Of a stretch of 5,646 bases of DNA, positions 1 through 5,326 are shown one piece after another. A program made the translations under genes and the position numbers. The notes beneath the pieces were generated by a model, which saw nothing but the letters and a program-made list of their open reading frames with translations, had not been told where the DNA came from and searched no databases. The DNA is from Alphaproteobacteria bacterium. Lineage in GTDB: Bacteria; Pseudomonadota; Alphaproteobacteria; Rhizobiales; Xanthobacteraceae. Where the stretch lies: contig VAZS01000454.1 of the NCBI GenBank assembly GCA_005884855.1, positions 1-5,646 on the forward strand, in the 5' to 3' direction. How positions within the stretch are numbered: the first letter of the stretch is position 1; the number at the start of each line of letters is the position of its first letter.

Positions 1-180
1 GATGCTCTTGGCGAACTTGAAAGCGAACAGCGGCGAGGCGTTGTAGATCTGCCACCCCGACATGATCATCACGATCATCGCTACCGCATTGATCCAGTGC
101 GCGATACGGACCCATGCCGGCTGGATGACCGTCGCTGTGGCCGGTACGGCGCGTTCATCGTTCGCTGCAAGGCTGGACAT
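1..180 (-). CDS. Cytochrome b/b6-domain (cytochrome b561-like) membrane subunit, N-terminal part
   Basis: This is the first 60 codons of a gene that runs leftward out of the window. After a polar N-terminus of about 20 residues comes PAWVRIAHWINAV and then a hydrophobic stretch ending in MSGWQIYNASPLF. That is the usual first transmembrane helix of the cytochrome b561 / Ni-Fe hydrogenase b-type / thiosulfate reductase b-type family, with His28 as a likely haem ligand. Such proteins pass electrons between the quinone pool and a periplasmic partner; in related genomes the partner is often a molybdopterin oxidoreductase, but none is visible here. The ATG at 178-180 is preceded by AAGGAA (185-190, minus strand) at a normal distance, which supports the start. 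A terminator separates it from the fasciclin gene upstream, so it probably has its own promoter. The family call is fairly safe; the exact partner and substrate are unknown. Confidence 0.8.
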   Translation of the reverse strand, partial: MSSLAANDERAVPATATVIQPAWVRIAHWINAVAMIVMIMSGWQIYNASPLFAFKFAKSI

Positions 181-220
181 TTTGTTCCTTGGCTGTTCCG
201 TCATCGAGATTTGATATCCC

Positions 221-249
221 ATTATACGGCAGGCATTGCGAGTTCGTTA
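221..249 (-). promoter_or_regulatory. Possible promoter of the cytochrome b gene
   Basis: On the minus strand a perfect TATAAT lies at 221-226, about 40 bases before the cytochrome b start codon, in the gap after the fasciclin terminator. The hexamer 17 bases upstream (TAACGA, 244-249) is a poor -35 match, so this may be a weak or activator-dependent promoter, or chance. The position is sensible because the terminator at 297-326 should stop read-through from upstream. Confidence 0.3.
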
Positions 250-296
250 CCTCAATACAGGCTATAGCATCGATGCGCGCAGGGCATCGCGGTCAC

Positions 297-326
297 AAAA
301 AAGCGAGCCGGGTCGCCCCGGCTCGC
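297..326 (-). terminator. Rho-independent terminator of the fasciclin gene
   Basis: GCGAGCCGGG (303-312) and CCCGGCTCGC (317-326) form a perfect 10-bp stem with a 4-base loop. On the minus strand the stem is followed directly by six T (297-302). It lies 41 bases after the fasciclin stop codon, so it is a textbook intrinsic terminator for that gene and separates it from the cytochrome b gene downstream. Confidence 0.92.
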
Positions 327-367
327 CGCCGCCGCATCCTTTGGGGACAGATCAGGAGGGGCGGGTC

Positions 368-979
368 TTACGAGGGCATCAGGACGGTATCGACCACGTG
401 GATGACGCCGTTCGACTGGTTGACGTTGGGGATGGTGACGGTTGAGGAATTTCCCTTGGAGTCGATAATCATCACCTTGCCGTCCGACTTCTTGATGGTG
501 AGTTGTTCGCCTTCAACCGTCTTGAGCTTCTTGCCTTCGGTGAGGTCGGAAGCCGCAAGCTTGCCCGCGACCACATGATAGGTGAGGATCTTGGACAAGG
601 TTGCCTTGTTCTCGGGCTTGACCAGATTGTCGACCGTTCCGGCCGGCAGTTTGCCAAAGGCGGCATTGGTCGGCGCGAACACCGTGAACGGGCCCTTGCT
701 CTCCAGCGTGTTGACGAGACCGGCGGCCTTTACCGCCGCAACCAGAGTGGTGTGGTCCTTTGAGTTGACGGCGTTCTGGATGATGTTCTTCGAGGGGAAC
801 ATCGCGGCGCCCCCGACCATCACGGTCTTCTCGCCGGACAGTTCGCTTTTCATCATCTTGTCTTGCGCGCTCACAGGCGCGACAACCGCAGCGGTCAGCG
901 CCAGCGCGGCAAACGCTGCGGCAGAAAACAACACAATGTGCCTGGACGTGGAATGCTTGGACATGGAATGCTTGGACAT
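368..979 (-). CDS. Secreted fasciclin (FAS1) domain protein
   Basis: The 203-residue product has a signal peptide: a basic, polar N-terminus, a hydrophobic core at about 15-34, and a likely signal peptidase I site after APVSA at residue 38. One FAS1 domain fills about residues 62-203. Its hallmarks are the H1 motif TVFAPTNAAF (99-108), YHVVAG (134-139) and the H2 motif GVIHVVDTVLMP near the C-terminus. FAS1 domains act in adhesion or surface interactions; the exact role in this family of small bacterial proteins (related to rhizobial Nex18) is not known. The start at 979 has GGGAGA (986-991) six bases upstream. An in-frame ATG at 1033 would add 18 residues before the signal peptide and lacks such a site. 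The N-terminus contains a duplicated MSKHS caused by a 15-bp DNA repeat. The gene appears monocistronic, with a strong terminator behind it. Confidence 0.93.
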   Translation of the reverse strand: MSKHSMSKHSTSRHIVLFSAAAFAALALTAAVVAPVSAQDKMMKSELSGEKTVMVGGAAMFPSKNIIQNAVNSKDHTTLVAAVKAAGLVNTLESKGPFTVFAPTNAAFGKLPAGTVDNLVKPENKATLSKILTYHVVAGKLAASDLTEGKKLKTVEGEQLTIKKSDGKVMIIDSKGNSSTVTIPNVNQSNGVIHVVDTVLMPS

Positions 980-980
980 G
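936..980. repeat. 15-bp tandem repeat across the fasciclin start codon
   Basis: GAATGCTTGGACATG occurs twice without mismatch (951-965 and 966-980), and a decayed third unit (936-950) matches at 10 of 15 positions. Read on the minus strand it encodes MSKHS MSKHS TSRH, so the start codon itself is duplicated in frame. Only the outer ATG (977-979) has a Shine-Dalgarno sequence in front of it. Confidence 0.9.
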
Positions 981-1030
981 GATCGTCTCCCGATGAAATG
1001 AGGTAACCGGCGGACCTGCGCCGGCGAGGG

Positions 1031-1076
1031 CAACGACGAGGCGTGTCCAACAATTGATCTGACCGCGTCGTCGTTG
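1031..1076 (-). repeat. Long inverted repeat in the fasciclin 5' region
   Basis: CAACGACGAGGCG (1031-1043) and CGCGTCGTCGTTG (1064-1076) are inverted copies matching at 12 of 13 positions, around a 20-base loop that contains CAATTG. On the minus strand this lies 51 bases before the fasciclin start codon, so if transcribed it forms a stable hairpin in the 5' untranslated region. It could protect the mRNA or bind a regulator. It is not followed by a T-run on either strand, so it is not an obvious terminator. Confidence 0.6.
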
Positions 1077-1084
1077 GGCCGAGC

Positions 1085-1110
1085 TACGGGAGTGTTTGAA
1101 GGCCGGTTTC
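1085..1110 (-). promoter_or_regulatory. Possible ECF-sigma-type promoter of the fasciclin gene
   Basis: On the minus strand GAAAC (1106-1110) is followed after 17 bases by CGTA (1085-1088). This resembles the GGAAC - 16/17 bases - CGTT pattern of alphaproteobacterial ECF sigma factors such as EcfG, but neither half is perfect. Transcription would begin just before the inverted repeat at 1031-1076. An AT-rich perfect palindrome, AAAATATATTTT (1113-1124), lies directly upstream in an otherwise GC-rich area and could be an upstream control element. Confidence 0.22.
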
Positions 1111-1167
1111 AGAAAATATATTTTGGCGAATTTGAAACTTCTTGAGCCGGCGGCCGTGTGCTGGCTC

Positions 1168-1238
1168 TGTTGCGAAGAGCGCGAAGCGAGGAAGCAATCA
1201 AGCTGCCTATTTCGCCGCGATCTGACGAAGCAACGATG
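1168..1238. repeat. Possible degenerate dispersed intergenic repeat
   Basis: The stretch TGTTGCGAAGAGCGCGAAGC (from 1169) followed by GAGGAAGCAATC (1188-1199) resembles the widespread intergenic element that reads roughly cattgcgaggagcgaagcgacgaagcaatc in many bacterial genomes. A second partial echo, GACGAAGCAACGATGA, follows at 1224-1239. It lies in the 265-base gap between the dehydrogenase remnant and the fasciclin start, where no gene is visible. The match is from memory and imperfect. Confidence 0.35.
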
Positions 1239-1244
1239 AGGGCT

Positions 1245-1893
1245 TTAATCCCGACTATTCGGCGTCTGCAGAAAACCCCGATTCCAGGTCGGGCTGATCA
1301 GGATTTCGTTGACGCAGACCCGCGGCGGCATGCTGGCGACAAAGGCGATGGTACGGCCGCAATCTTCCGGTTGCAGCATCCGGGCTTGCTCCTGTTCGGA
1401 GGGGACGACCGGCCGCAGTTTCAGGATCGGCGTCGCGACCTCGCCGGGCGACAGGCAACAGGCGCGCAAGCCGTTGACGCATTCATCCATGTTGAACGAA
1501 TGAGTCAGCGCCAGCACCGCGTGCTTGGTGGTGGTGTAAGCGGGTCCAGGCATTTTCGATACGTGACGGCCGGCCCATGAGGCGACATTGATGATGCAGC
1601 CGTCTTTCTGTTTGCGCGCCTGCGCTGTTCACCAGCAGATCGATTTGGCCATGATGGTTGAGAATTTGCTCGGCTGCCTTGTTCACCTCGGCGGGTTTGC
1701 TGACGTCGAGCGGGATCGCTTCGGCCTTGCCGCCGGCTTTGATTATCCTGGCTACGACGGCATCCAGCGCATCCTTCCTCCGCCCCGAGACCACCACTGT
1801 CCAGCCATCCGCCGCCAGCGCCTCGGCGCCGGCCTCGCCGATGCCACTGCCGCCGCCGGTCACCCAGGCTACGCGTTTCCCGCTATTTGACAT
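1245..1893 (-). pseudogene. Short-chain dehydrogenase/reductase, broken by internal deletion and frameshift
   Basis: The gene starts at 1893 with GGAGA (1902-1906) eight bases upstream. The first frame gives a good Rossmann N-terminus: TGGGSGIG at residues 12-19 (NAD(P) binding), LDVSKP, and LVNSAG. After NSAG (about 1622) that frame turns to nonsense. The second minus-strand frame picks up at about 1619 with RKQKDGCIINVASWAG, then PAYTTTK, the PGEVATPIL segment and a normal C-terminus ending in TAA at 1245-1247. The catalytic Ser (codon 1578-1580), Tyr (1536-1538) and Lys (1524-1526) are thus intact but in a different frame from the cofactor site. About 215 residues remain of roughly 250; about 35-45 between NNAG and the catalytic Ser are missing, and the net loss is 3n+2 bases. 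The substrate is unknown. It should give no functional enzyme. Confidence 0.85.
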
Positions 1894-2014
1894 GCAAACT
1901 GTCTCCGTTGCTTTGCGACGGGTGTCTTTGCTATTGAACTATTGCGTTGCCGCGACCAACTGCATCGTGTCCGCCCTCGCACAATGATGCATGAACGCCA
2001 CCCAGAAGACCATC
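1894..2014. promoter_or_regulatory. Divergent promoter region between the dehydrogenase remnant and matB
   Basis: These 121 bases separate two genes that point away from each other, so they should carry both promoters. I see the dehydrogenase Shine-Dalgarno GGAGA (minus, 1902-1906) and a weak matB site AGAAGA (2004-2009). I see no convincing -35/-10 pair and no strong palindrome. Confidence 0.4.
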
Positions 2015-3529
2015 ATGAACGCCAACCTGTTTTCCCGCCTGTTCGACGCCCTCGACGATCCAGCCCGGCTTGCGATCGAAACCATCGAGGGAGCGCGCAT
2101 CAGTTATGGCGAGCTGATCAAGCGCACCGGGCAGATGGCCAATGTTCTGGTTAATAGCGGCGTCAAGCCGGGCGACCGTGTTGCCGCGCAAACCGAAAAA
2201 TCGGTGCCGGGTCTGGTGCTGTATCTTGCAGCCCTCCGGGCCGGCGCGGTGTATCTGCCGCTCAACACCGCCTACACGCTGAACGAACTTGAATATTTCA
2301 TCACCGACGCCGAACCGTCGCTGGTGGTGTGCGATCCTTCGAAGGCCGAGGGCATCGGCGCCATCGCCAGCAAGGTCGGCGCAAAGGTCGAGACGCTGGG
2401 CGCCGACGGCAAGGGCTCCATGACCGATCGCGCCGACAAGACCAAGGCGGAGTTTGAAACGGTTCCCCGCGCCAACGACGATCTCGCCGCGATCCTCTAC
2501 ACATCCGGCACCACAGGGCGCTCCAAGGGCGCGATGCTGACGCACGATAACCTCGCGTCGAACTCGCTGTCGCTGGTCGAGTACTGGCGGTTTACCGACA
2601 AAGACGTGCTGATACACGCGCTGCCGATCTATCACACCCACGGCCTGTTCGTGGCGAGCAACGTCACGCTGTTCGCCCGCGCCTCGATGATCTTTCTGCC
2701 GAAATTCGATCCCGAACTGATCATCAAGCTGATGTCGCGCGCCACCGTCTTGATGGGCGTGCCGACATTCTACACGCGCCTGCTGCAAAGCCCGGCGCTG
2801 ACCAGAGAGTCCACCCGACACATGCGGCTGTTCATTTCCGGCTCCGCGCCACTGCTCGCCGATACCCATCGCGAGTGGTTTGCTCGCACCGGCCACGCGG
2901 TGCTCGAGCGTTACGGCATGACCGAGACCAACATGAACACGTCAAACCCCTATGACGGCACTCGTGTCCCCGGCGCGGTCGGCCACCCGCTGCCCGGCGT
3001 GAGGCTGCGCGTCACCGATCCGGAGACGGGCGAGGAACTCGCGCGCGATAGCGTCGGGATGATCGAGGTCAAGGGACCTAACGTGTTCAAGGGCTACTGG
3101 CGGATGCCGGAAAAGACCAAAGCCGAATTCCGCGACGACGGCTTCTTCATCACCGGCGATCTCGGCAAGATCGACGCCAACGGTTATGTGCACATTCTCG
3201 GCCGCGGCAAGGATCTGGTGATCTCGGGAGGCTTCAATGTCTATCCCAAGGAAATCGAGAGCGAGATCGACGCCATGCCCGGCGTGATCGAATCCGCCGT
3301 TATCGGCCTGCCGCATGCCGATTTCGGCGAGGGCGTCACTGCCGTGGTGGTGTGCGACAAGGGCGCCAAGGTCGATGAGCGATCAGTGCTGAAGGCGCTC
3401 GAGGGACGGCTGGCAAAATTCAAAATGCCCAAGCGAGTGATCGTGGTGGATGAATTGCCACGCAATGCGATGGGCAAGGTACAGAAGAATATTCTCCGCG
3501 ATACCTATGCCAAGCTTTTTTCGAGCTAG
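2015..3529 (+). CDS. matB: Malonyl-CoA synthetase (malonate--CoA ligase) MatB
   Basis: MatB joins malonate to CoA (ATP to AMP and PPi), giving malonyl-CoA in the cytoplasm; some homologues also accept methylmalonate. The 504-residue product is a complete ANL-family adenylating enzyme: P-loop YTSGTTGRSKG (162-172), PIYHTHGL (204-211), SGSAPL (275-280), RYGMTET (299-305), TGD (380-382), hinge region GRGKDLV (396-402) and the C-terminal PRNAMGK, whose Lys488 is the expected catalytic lysine. I recall R. palustris MatB as about 503 residues starting MNANLF and with its acetylated lysine at 488; this fits the ATG at 2015 exactly. An ATG at 1991 is in frame and adds eight residues but has no Shine-Dalgarno, whereas 2015 has a weak AGAAGA. 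The PX4GK motif suggests control by Pat-type lysine acetylation. The gene stands alone, between two broken genes on the other strand. Confidence 0.95.
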   Translation: MNANLFSRLFDALDDPARLAIETIEGARISYGELIKRTGQMANVLVNSGVKPGDRVAAQTEKSVPGLVLYLAALRAGAVYLPLNTAYTLNELEYFITDAEPSLVVCDPSKAEGIGAIASKVGAKVETLGADGKGSMTDRADKTKAEFETVPRANDDLAAILYTSGTTGRSKGAMLTHDNLASNSLSLVEYWRFTDKDVLIHALPIYHTHGLFVASNVTLFARASMIFLPKFDPELIIKLMSRATVLMGVPTFYTRLLQSPALTRESTRHMRLFISGSAPLLADTHREWFARTGHAVLERYGMTETNMNTSNPYDGTRVPGAVGHPLPGVRLRVTDPETGEELARDSVGMIEVKGPNVFKGYWRMPEKTKAEFRDDGFFITGDLGKIDANGYVHILGRGKDLVISGGFNVYPKEIESEIDAMPGVIESAVIGLPHADFGEGVTAVVVCDKGAKVDERSVLKALEGRLAKFKMPKRVIVVDELPRNAMGKVQKNILRDTYAKLFSS

Positions 3530-3550
3530 CTCCGCGCAATCCCTTGTGCA

Positions 3551-4280
3551 TTACAACAGGCTGATCACGAACCGGCCGCCAACGACAAACAGATAAAGTC
3601 CAAACGCCATCTCCAGCCTGCGCTTCGACATCGCATGGGCGGCTCTCACCCCGAGCGGGGCGGTCAACAGGCTGCTTGGCATCACAAGCACCGCACCGAT
3701 CAGCGAGACGTAACCCAGCGCGAACGGTAATTGCAGCGCGATCACTTCCGGATAGCGCGCCGCGGCGGGCCATCCGGCATAGACATACCCGATGGTGGCG
3801 GGAATCGAGATCAATACCGCCAGCGCCGACGAGGTCGCGACGGCCTGATGGATAGGAGTTCCAGGTCGCGCGCGCCAGCAACAGACGCGTCGCGGCCGAC
3901 CATGCCACCATCACAAACACGACCTTGAACAGGCGCTCCGGTGCGTAGCGCGCGGTGATGCTGCCGGCGATCACGCCTGCCAGCACCGGCAGCCACCAGG
4001 TTTTGAGAATGTCGGTATCGACGGCGCCTCTGATGTAGTGGGCGCGCCAGGAGCGGATCGAGGTTGGAATGATGATGGCGAGCGATGTGCCGACACATAG
4101 CGGCATCCGTACATCCAGCGGCACGCCGGCAAGCCCGAAGCATTCGTAGAATACCGGAACCAGAATAGCACCGCCGCCGATCCCGAACACACCGGCGAGA
4201 AATCCGGACAGCGCGCCAACTGCCAGCAGCAGCAGTGCCAGCTCGAGAAGCTCAAACACCTCAAGCCCGCCCGCCATCAT
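3551..4280 (-). pseudogene. TauE/SafE-type (TSUP) membrane permease, broken by internal deletion and frameshift
   Basis: The first frame begins with hydrophobic helices and the TSUP signature GFLAGVFGIGGGAILVP, followed by GTSLAIIIPTS, HYIRGAVD and further membrane segments down to LLLARATWN (about 3860). It then reads into nonsense. Another minus-strand frame continues with GTPIHQAVATSSAL, ISIPATIGYVYAGW, LGYVSLIGAVLVMPSSLL and SKRRLEMAFGLYLF to the stop at 3551-3553, which is the normal C-terminal half. The second GIGGG repeat and its helix, expected between them, are missing: about 240 residues remain where this subfamily usually has about 275-300. The net loss is 3n+2 bases. The start is uncertain: ATG at 4280 has AAGGA (4289-4293) eight bases upstream, while 4289 and 4277 are also possible. 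TSUP proteins move sulfite, organosulfur anions or other small anions; the substrate here cannot be told. It converges on matB with only 21 bases between the stops. Confidence 0.85.
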
Positions 4281-4310
4281 TCCCATCATCCTTGTTCTCG
4301 CGCGCGGTAA

Positions 4311-4326
4311 AAGGGGCGCGCCCCCT
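4311..4326. repeat. GC-rich palindrome upstream of the TSUP remnant
   Basis: GGGGCGCGCCCC (4313-4324) is a perfect 12-bp palindrome flanked by AA (left) and CTT (right). On the minus strand it can fold as AAGGGG / CCCCTT around a GCGCG loop and is followed by TTTTA. It lies about 20 bases before the permease Shine-Dalgarno, so it could be an operator or a weak attenuator. No protein is suggested by the sequence alone. Confidence 0.45.
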
Positions 4327-4520
4327 TGAATCGTGCTTCAGACGCAGCAGCCATCAAGCGGTCCGCACCTTGTCAACGCCTGACAATGCAAGCCTTATCT
4401 GAAACTATGAATAATCGTTCGCGAACAGCGGATTTCGACGTTGCGCTCAGTGATTCGAGTTCGTAAATAGGATTCGTACCGCGATCCCCCAAAGGGGTCC
4501 TGCAAACCTCAAAGCCGCCA
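4327..4520 (+). promoter_or_regulatory. Leader and promoter region of the sdh operon
   Basis: No gene is visible in this stretch, which must carry the sdh promoter. It holds an inverted repeat TTGTCA-ACGCC-TGACAA (4370-4386), a perfect palindrome GTTCGCGAAC (4417-4426), two GATTCG direct repeats (4452-4457, 4471-4476) and a short CCCC-AAA-GGGG type hairpin (4486-4497). One possible promoter is CTGACA (4380-4385) with AACTAT (4403-4408) 17 bases later, but the -10 is poor. The palindromes are candidates for regulator binding; none matches a box I can name with confidence. Confidence 0.35.
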
Positions 4521-4919
4521 ATGACCGCCAGGATCGAACGACCGCTTTCGCCGCATCTACAGGCCTATCGCTTCACGCTGACGATGGCGATGTCGATCAT
4601 CCATCGCATCACCGGCATTGCGCTGTATTTCGGGACACTGTTGCTGGTATGGTGGCTGATCGCGGCCTCCTCCGGTCCCGGCGCGTATTCCTACGTGCAG
4701 GCTTTCACCTCAAGCTTTATCGGGCGGCTGATTGTGCTCGGATACACTTGGGCACTGCTGCACCATCTGCTTAGCGGCATCCGGCACTTCATTTGGGATC
4801 TCGGCTACGGCTTCAAGCCGAACGAGCGTGAAACGCTGACTTGGGTGGCGCTGATCGGCGGCATTTTGTTGACCGTTCTGCTGTGGATCGCGGCTTATGC
4901 CATCGGAGGCGGACGATGA
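4521..4919 (+). CDS. sdhC: Succinate dehydrogenase cytochrome b556 subunit SdhC
   Basis: SdhC is one of two membrane anchors of complex II; it holds haem b and part of the ubiquinone site. The 132-residue product starts with the rhizobial-type [18 protein letters not shown] and has three membrane helices at about 29-50, 66-87 and 106-128. Ser25 and Arg29 in SIIHRITG match the quinone-site Ser27/Arg31 of the Escherichia coli protein. His82 in [10 protein letters not shown] matches the haem ligand His84, followed by the conserved GIRH and D93. Family agreement at the N-terminus fixes the start at 4521, although no good Shine-Dalgarno precedes it, which is unusual beside the clear sites of sdhD and sdhA. 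Its stop overlaps the sdhD start (ATGA, 4916-4919), which indicates translational coupling. First gene of the operon sdhC-sdhD-sdhA. Confidence 0.96.
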   Translation: MTARIERPLSPHLQAYRFTLTMAMSIIHRITGIALYFGTLLLVWWLIAASSGPGAYSYVQAFTSSFIGRLIVLGYTWALLHHLLSGIRHFIWDLGYGFKPNERETLTWVALIGGILLTVLLWIAAYAIGGGR

Positions 4920-5323
4920 GCGCGCCCAATTCTCCCGCCACCAGATCGATGCGCACGCCGCTGGGCCGCGTCCGTTACCTCGGCGCGTCGCATTCGGGCA
5001 CCTCCGACTTCTGGCTACAGCGCATTACCGCGGTGGCCTCGGTGCTTCTGATTTTGCCGGTGGTTGTGGTGGTGATGATGCTGCTCGGCCGCAATCAGGC
5101 CGGCGCCGCGCAAATCCTGGGCTCTCCCTTTGTCGCGATCATCCTGCTGTTGTTCATCATTGCGATGGTCTGGCACATGAAGATCGGCATGCAGGTGGTG
5201 ATCGAGGATTACGTGCATGGCGAGAAGGTTAAACTGATGGCCATCATGGCCAACAACTTCTTCTCGTTTGCGGTGGCCTTGGCTTCGATCTACGCCATTC
5301 TCAAACTGTCGTCCGGAGTGTAG
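4916..5323 (+). CDS. sdhD: Succinate dehydrogenase hydrophobic membrane anchor subunit SdhD
   Basis: SdhD is the second membrane anchor of complex II and completes the haem b and quinone sites with SdhC. The 135-residue product has the family start [21 protein letters not shown], in which the SG...W..QR segment (27-36) lies just before helix 1. Helices run at about 38-58, 70-92 and 113-132. His87 (WHMKIGMQ) aligns with the haem ligand His71 of E. coli, and Asp98-Tyr99 (EDYVHG) with Asp82-Tyr83, Tyr83 being a quinone ligand; the spacing from the His is identical. The start at 4916 overlaps the sdhC stop and has GGAGG (4905-4909) six bases upstream, inside the end of sdhC. An in-frame ATG at 4841 is too far inside sdhC to be used. 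sdhA follows after three bases. Confidence 0.96.
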   Translation: MSAPNSPATRSMRTPLGRVRYLGASHSGTSDFWLQRITAVASVLLILPVVVVVMMLLGRNQAGAAQILGSPFVAIILLLFIIAMVWHMKIGMQVVIEDYVHGEKVKLMAIMANNFFSFAVALASIYAILKLSSGV

Positions 5324-5326
5324 CCG

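Noticed and set aside
189..578. Plus-strand open frames across the fasciclin terminator and 3' end
   Set aside because: They read through a strong terminator hairpin and oppose a gene with a clear FAS1 domain; no family features were seen.
1144..1167. Hairpin GAGCCGGC ... GCTGGCTC as terminator of the dehydrogenase remnant
   Set aside because: It has one mismatch, and neither strand shows a T-run after the stem.
1600..1640. Programmed frameshifting to explain the split dehydrogenase
   Set aside because: No slippery heptamer is evident at the joint, and a conserved segment of about 40 residues is absent, which frameshifting alone cannot explain.
1931..2896. Long open frame on the minus strand (321 codons) opposite the first half of matB, and another at 2942-3316
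   Set aside because: Both lie wholly or mostly opposite matB, which has full-length family motifs. The predicted proteins are rich in Gly, Arg, His and Gln, as expected for antisense frames of GC-rich coding sequence.
4407..4466. A 19-codon open frame (ATG to TAA) in the sdh leader
   Set aside because: It has no Shine-Dalgarno, no recognisable peptide and contains the GTTCGCGAAC palindrome; too short to claim as a leader peptide.
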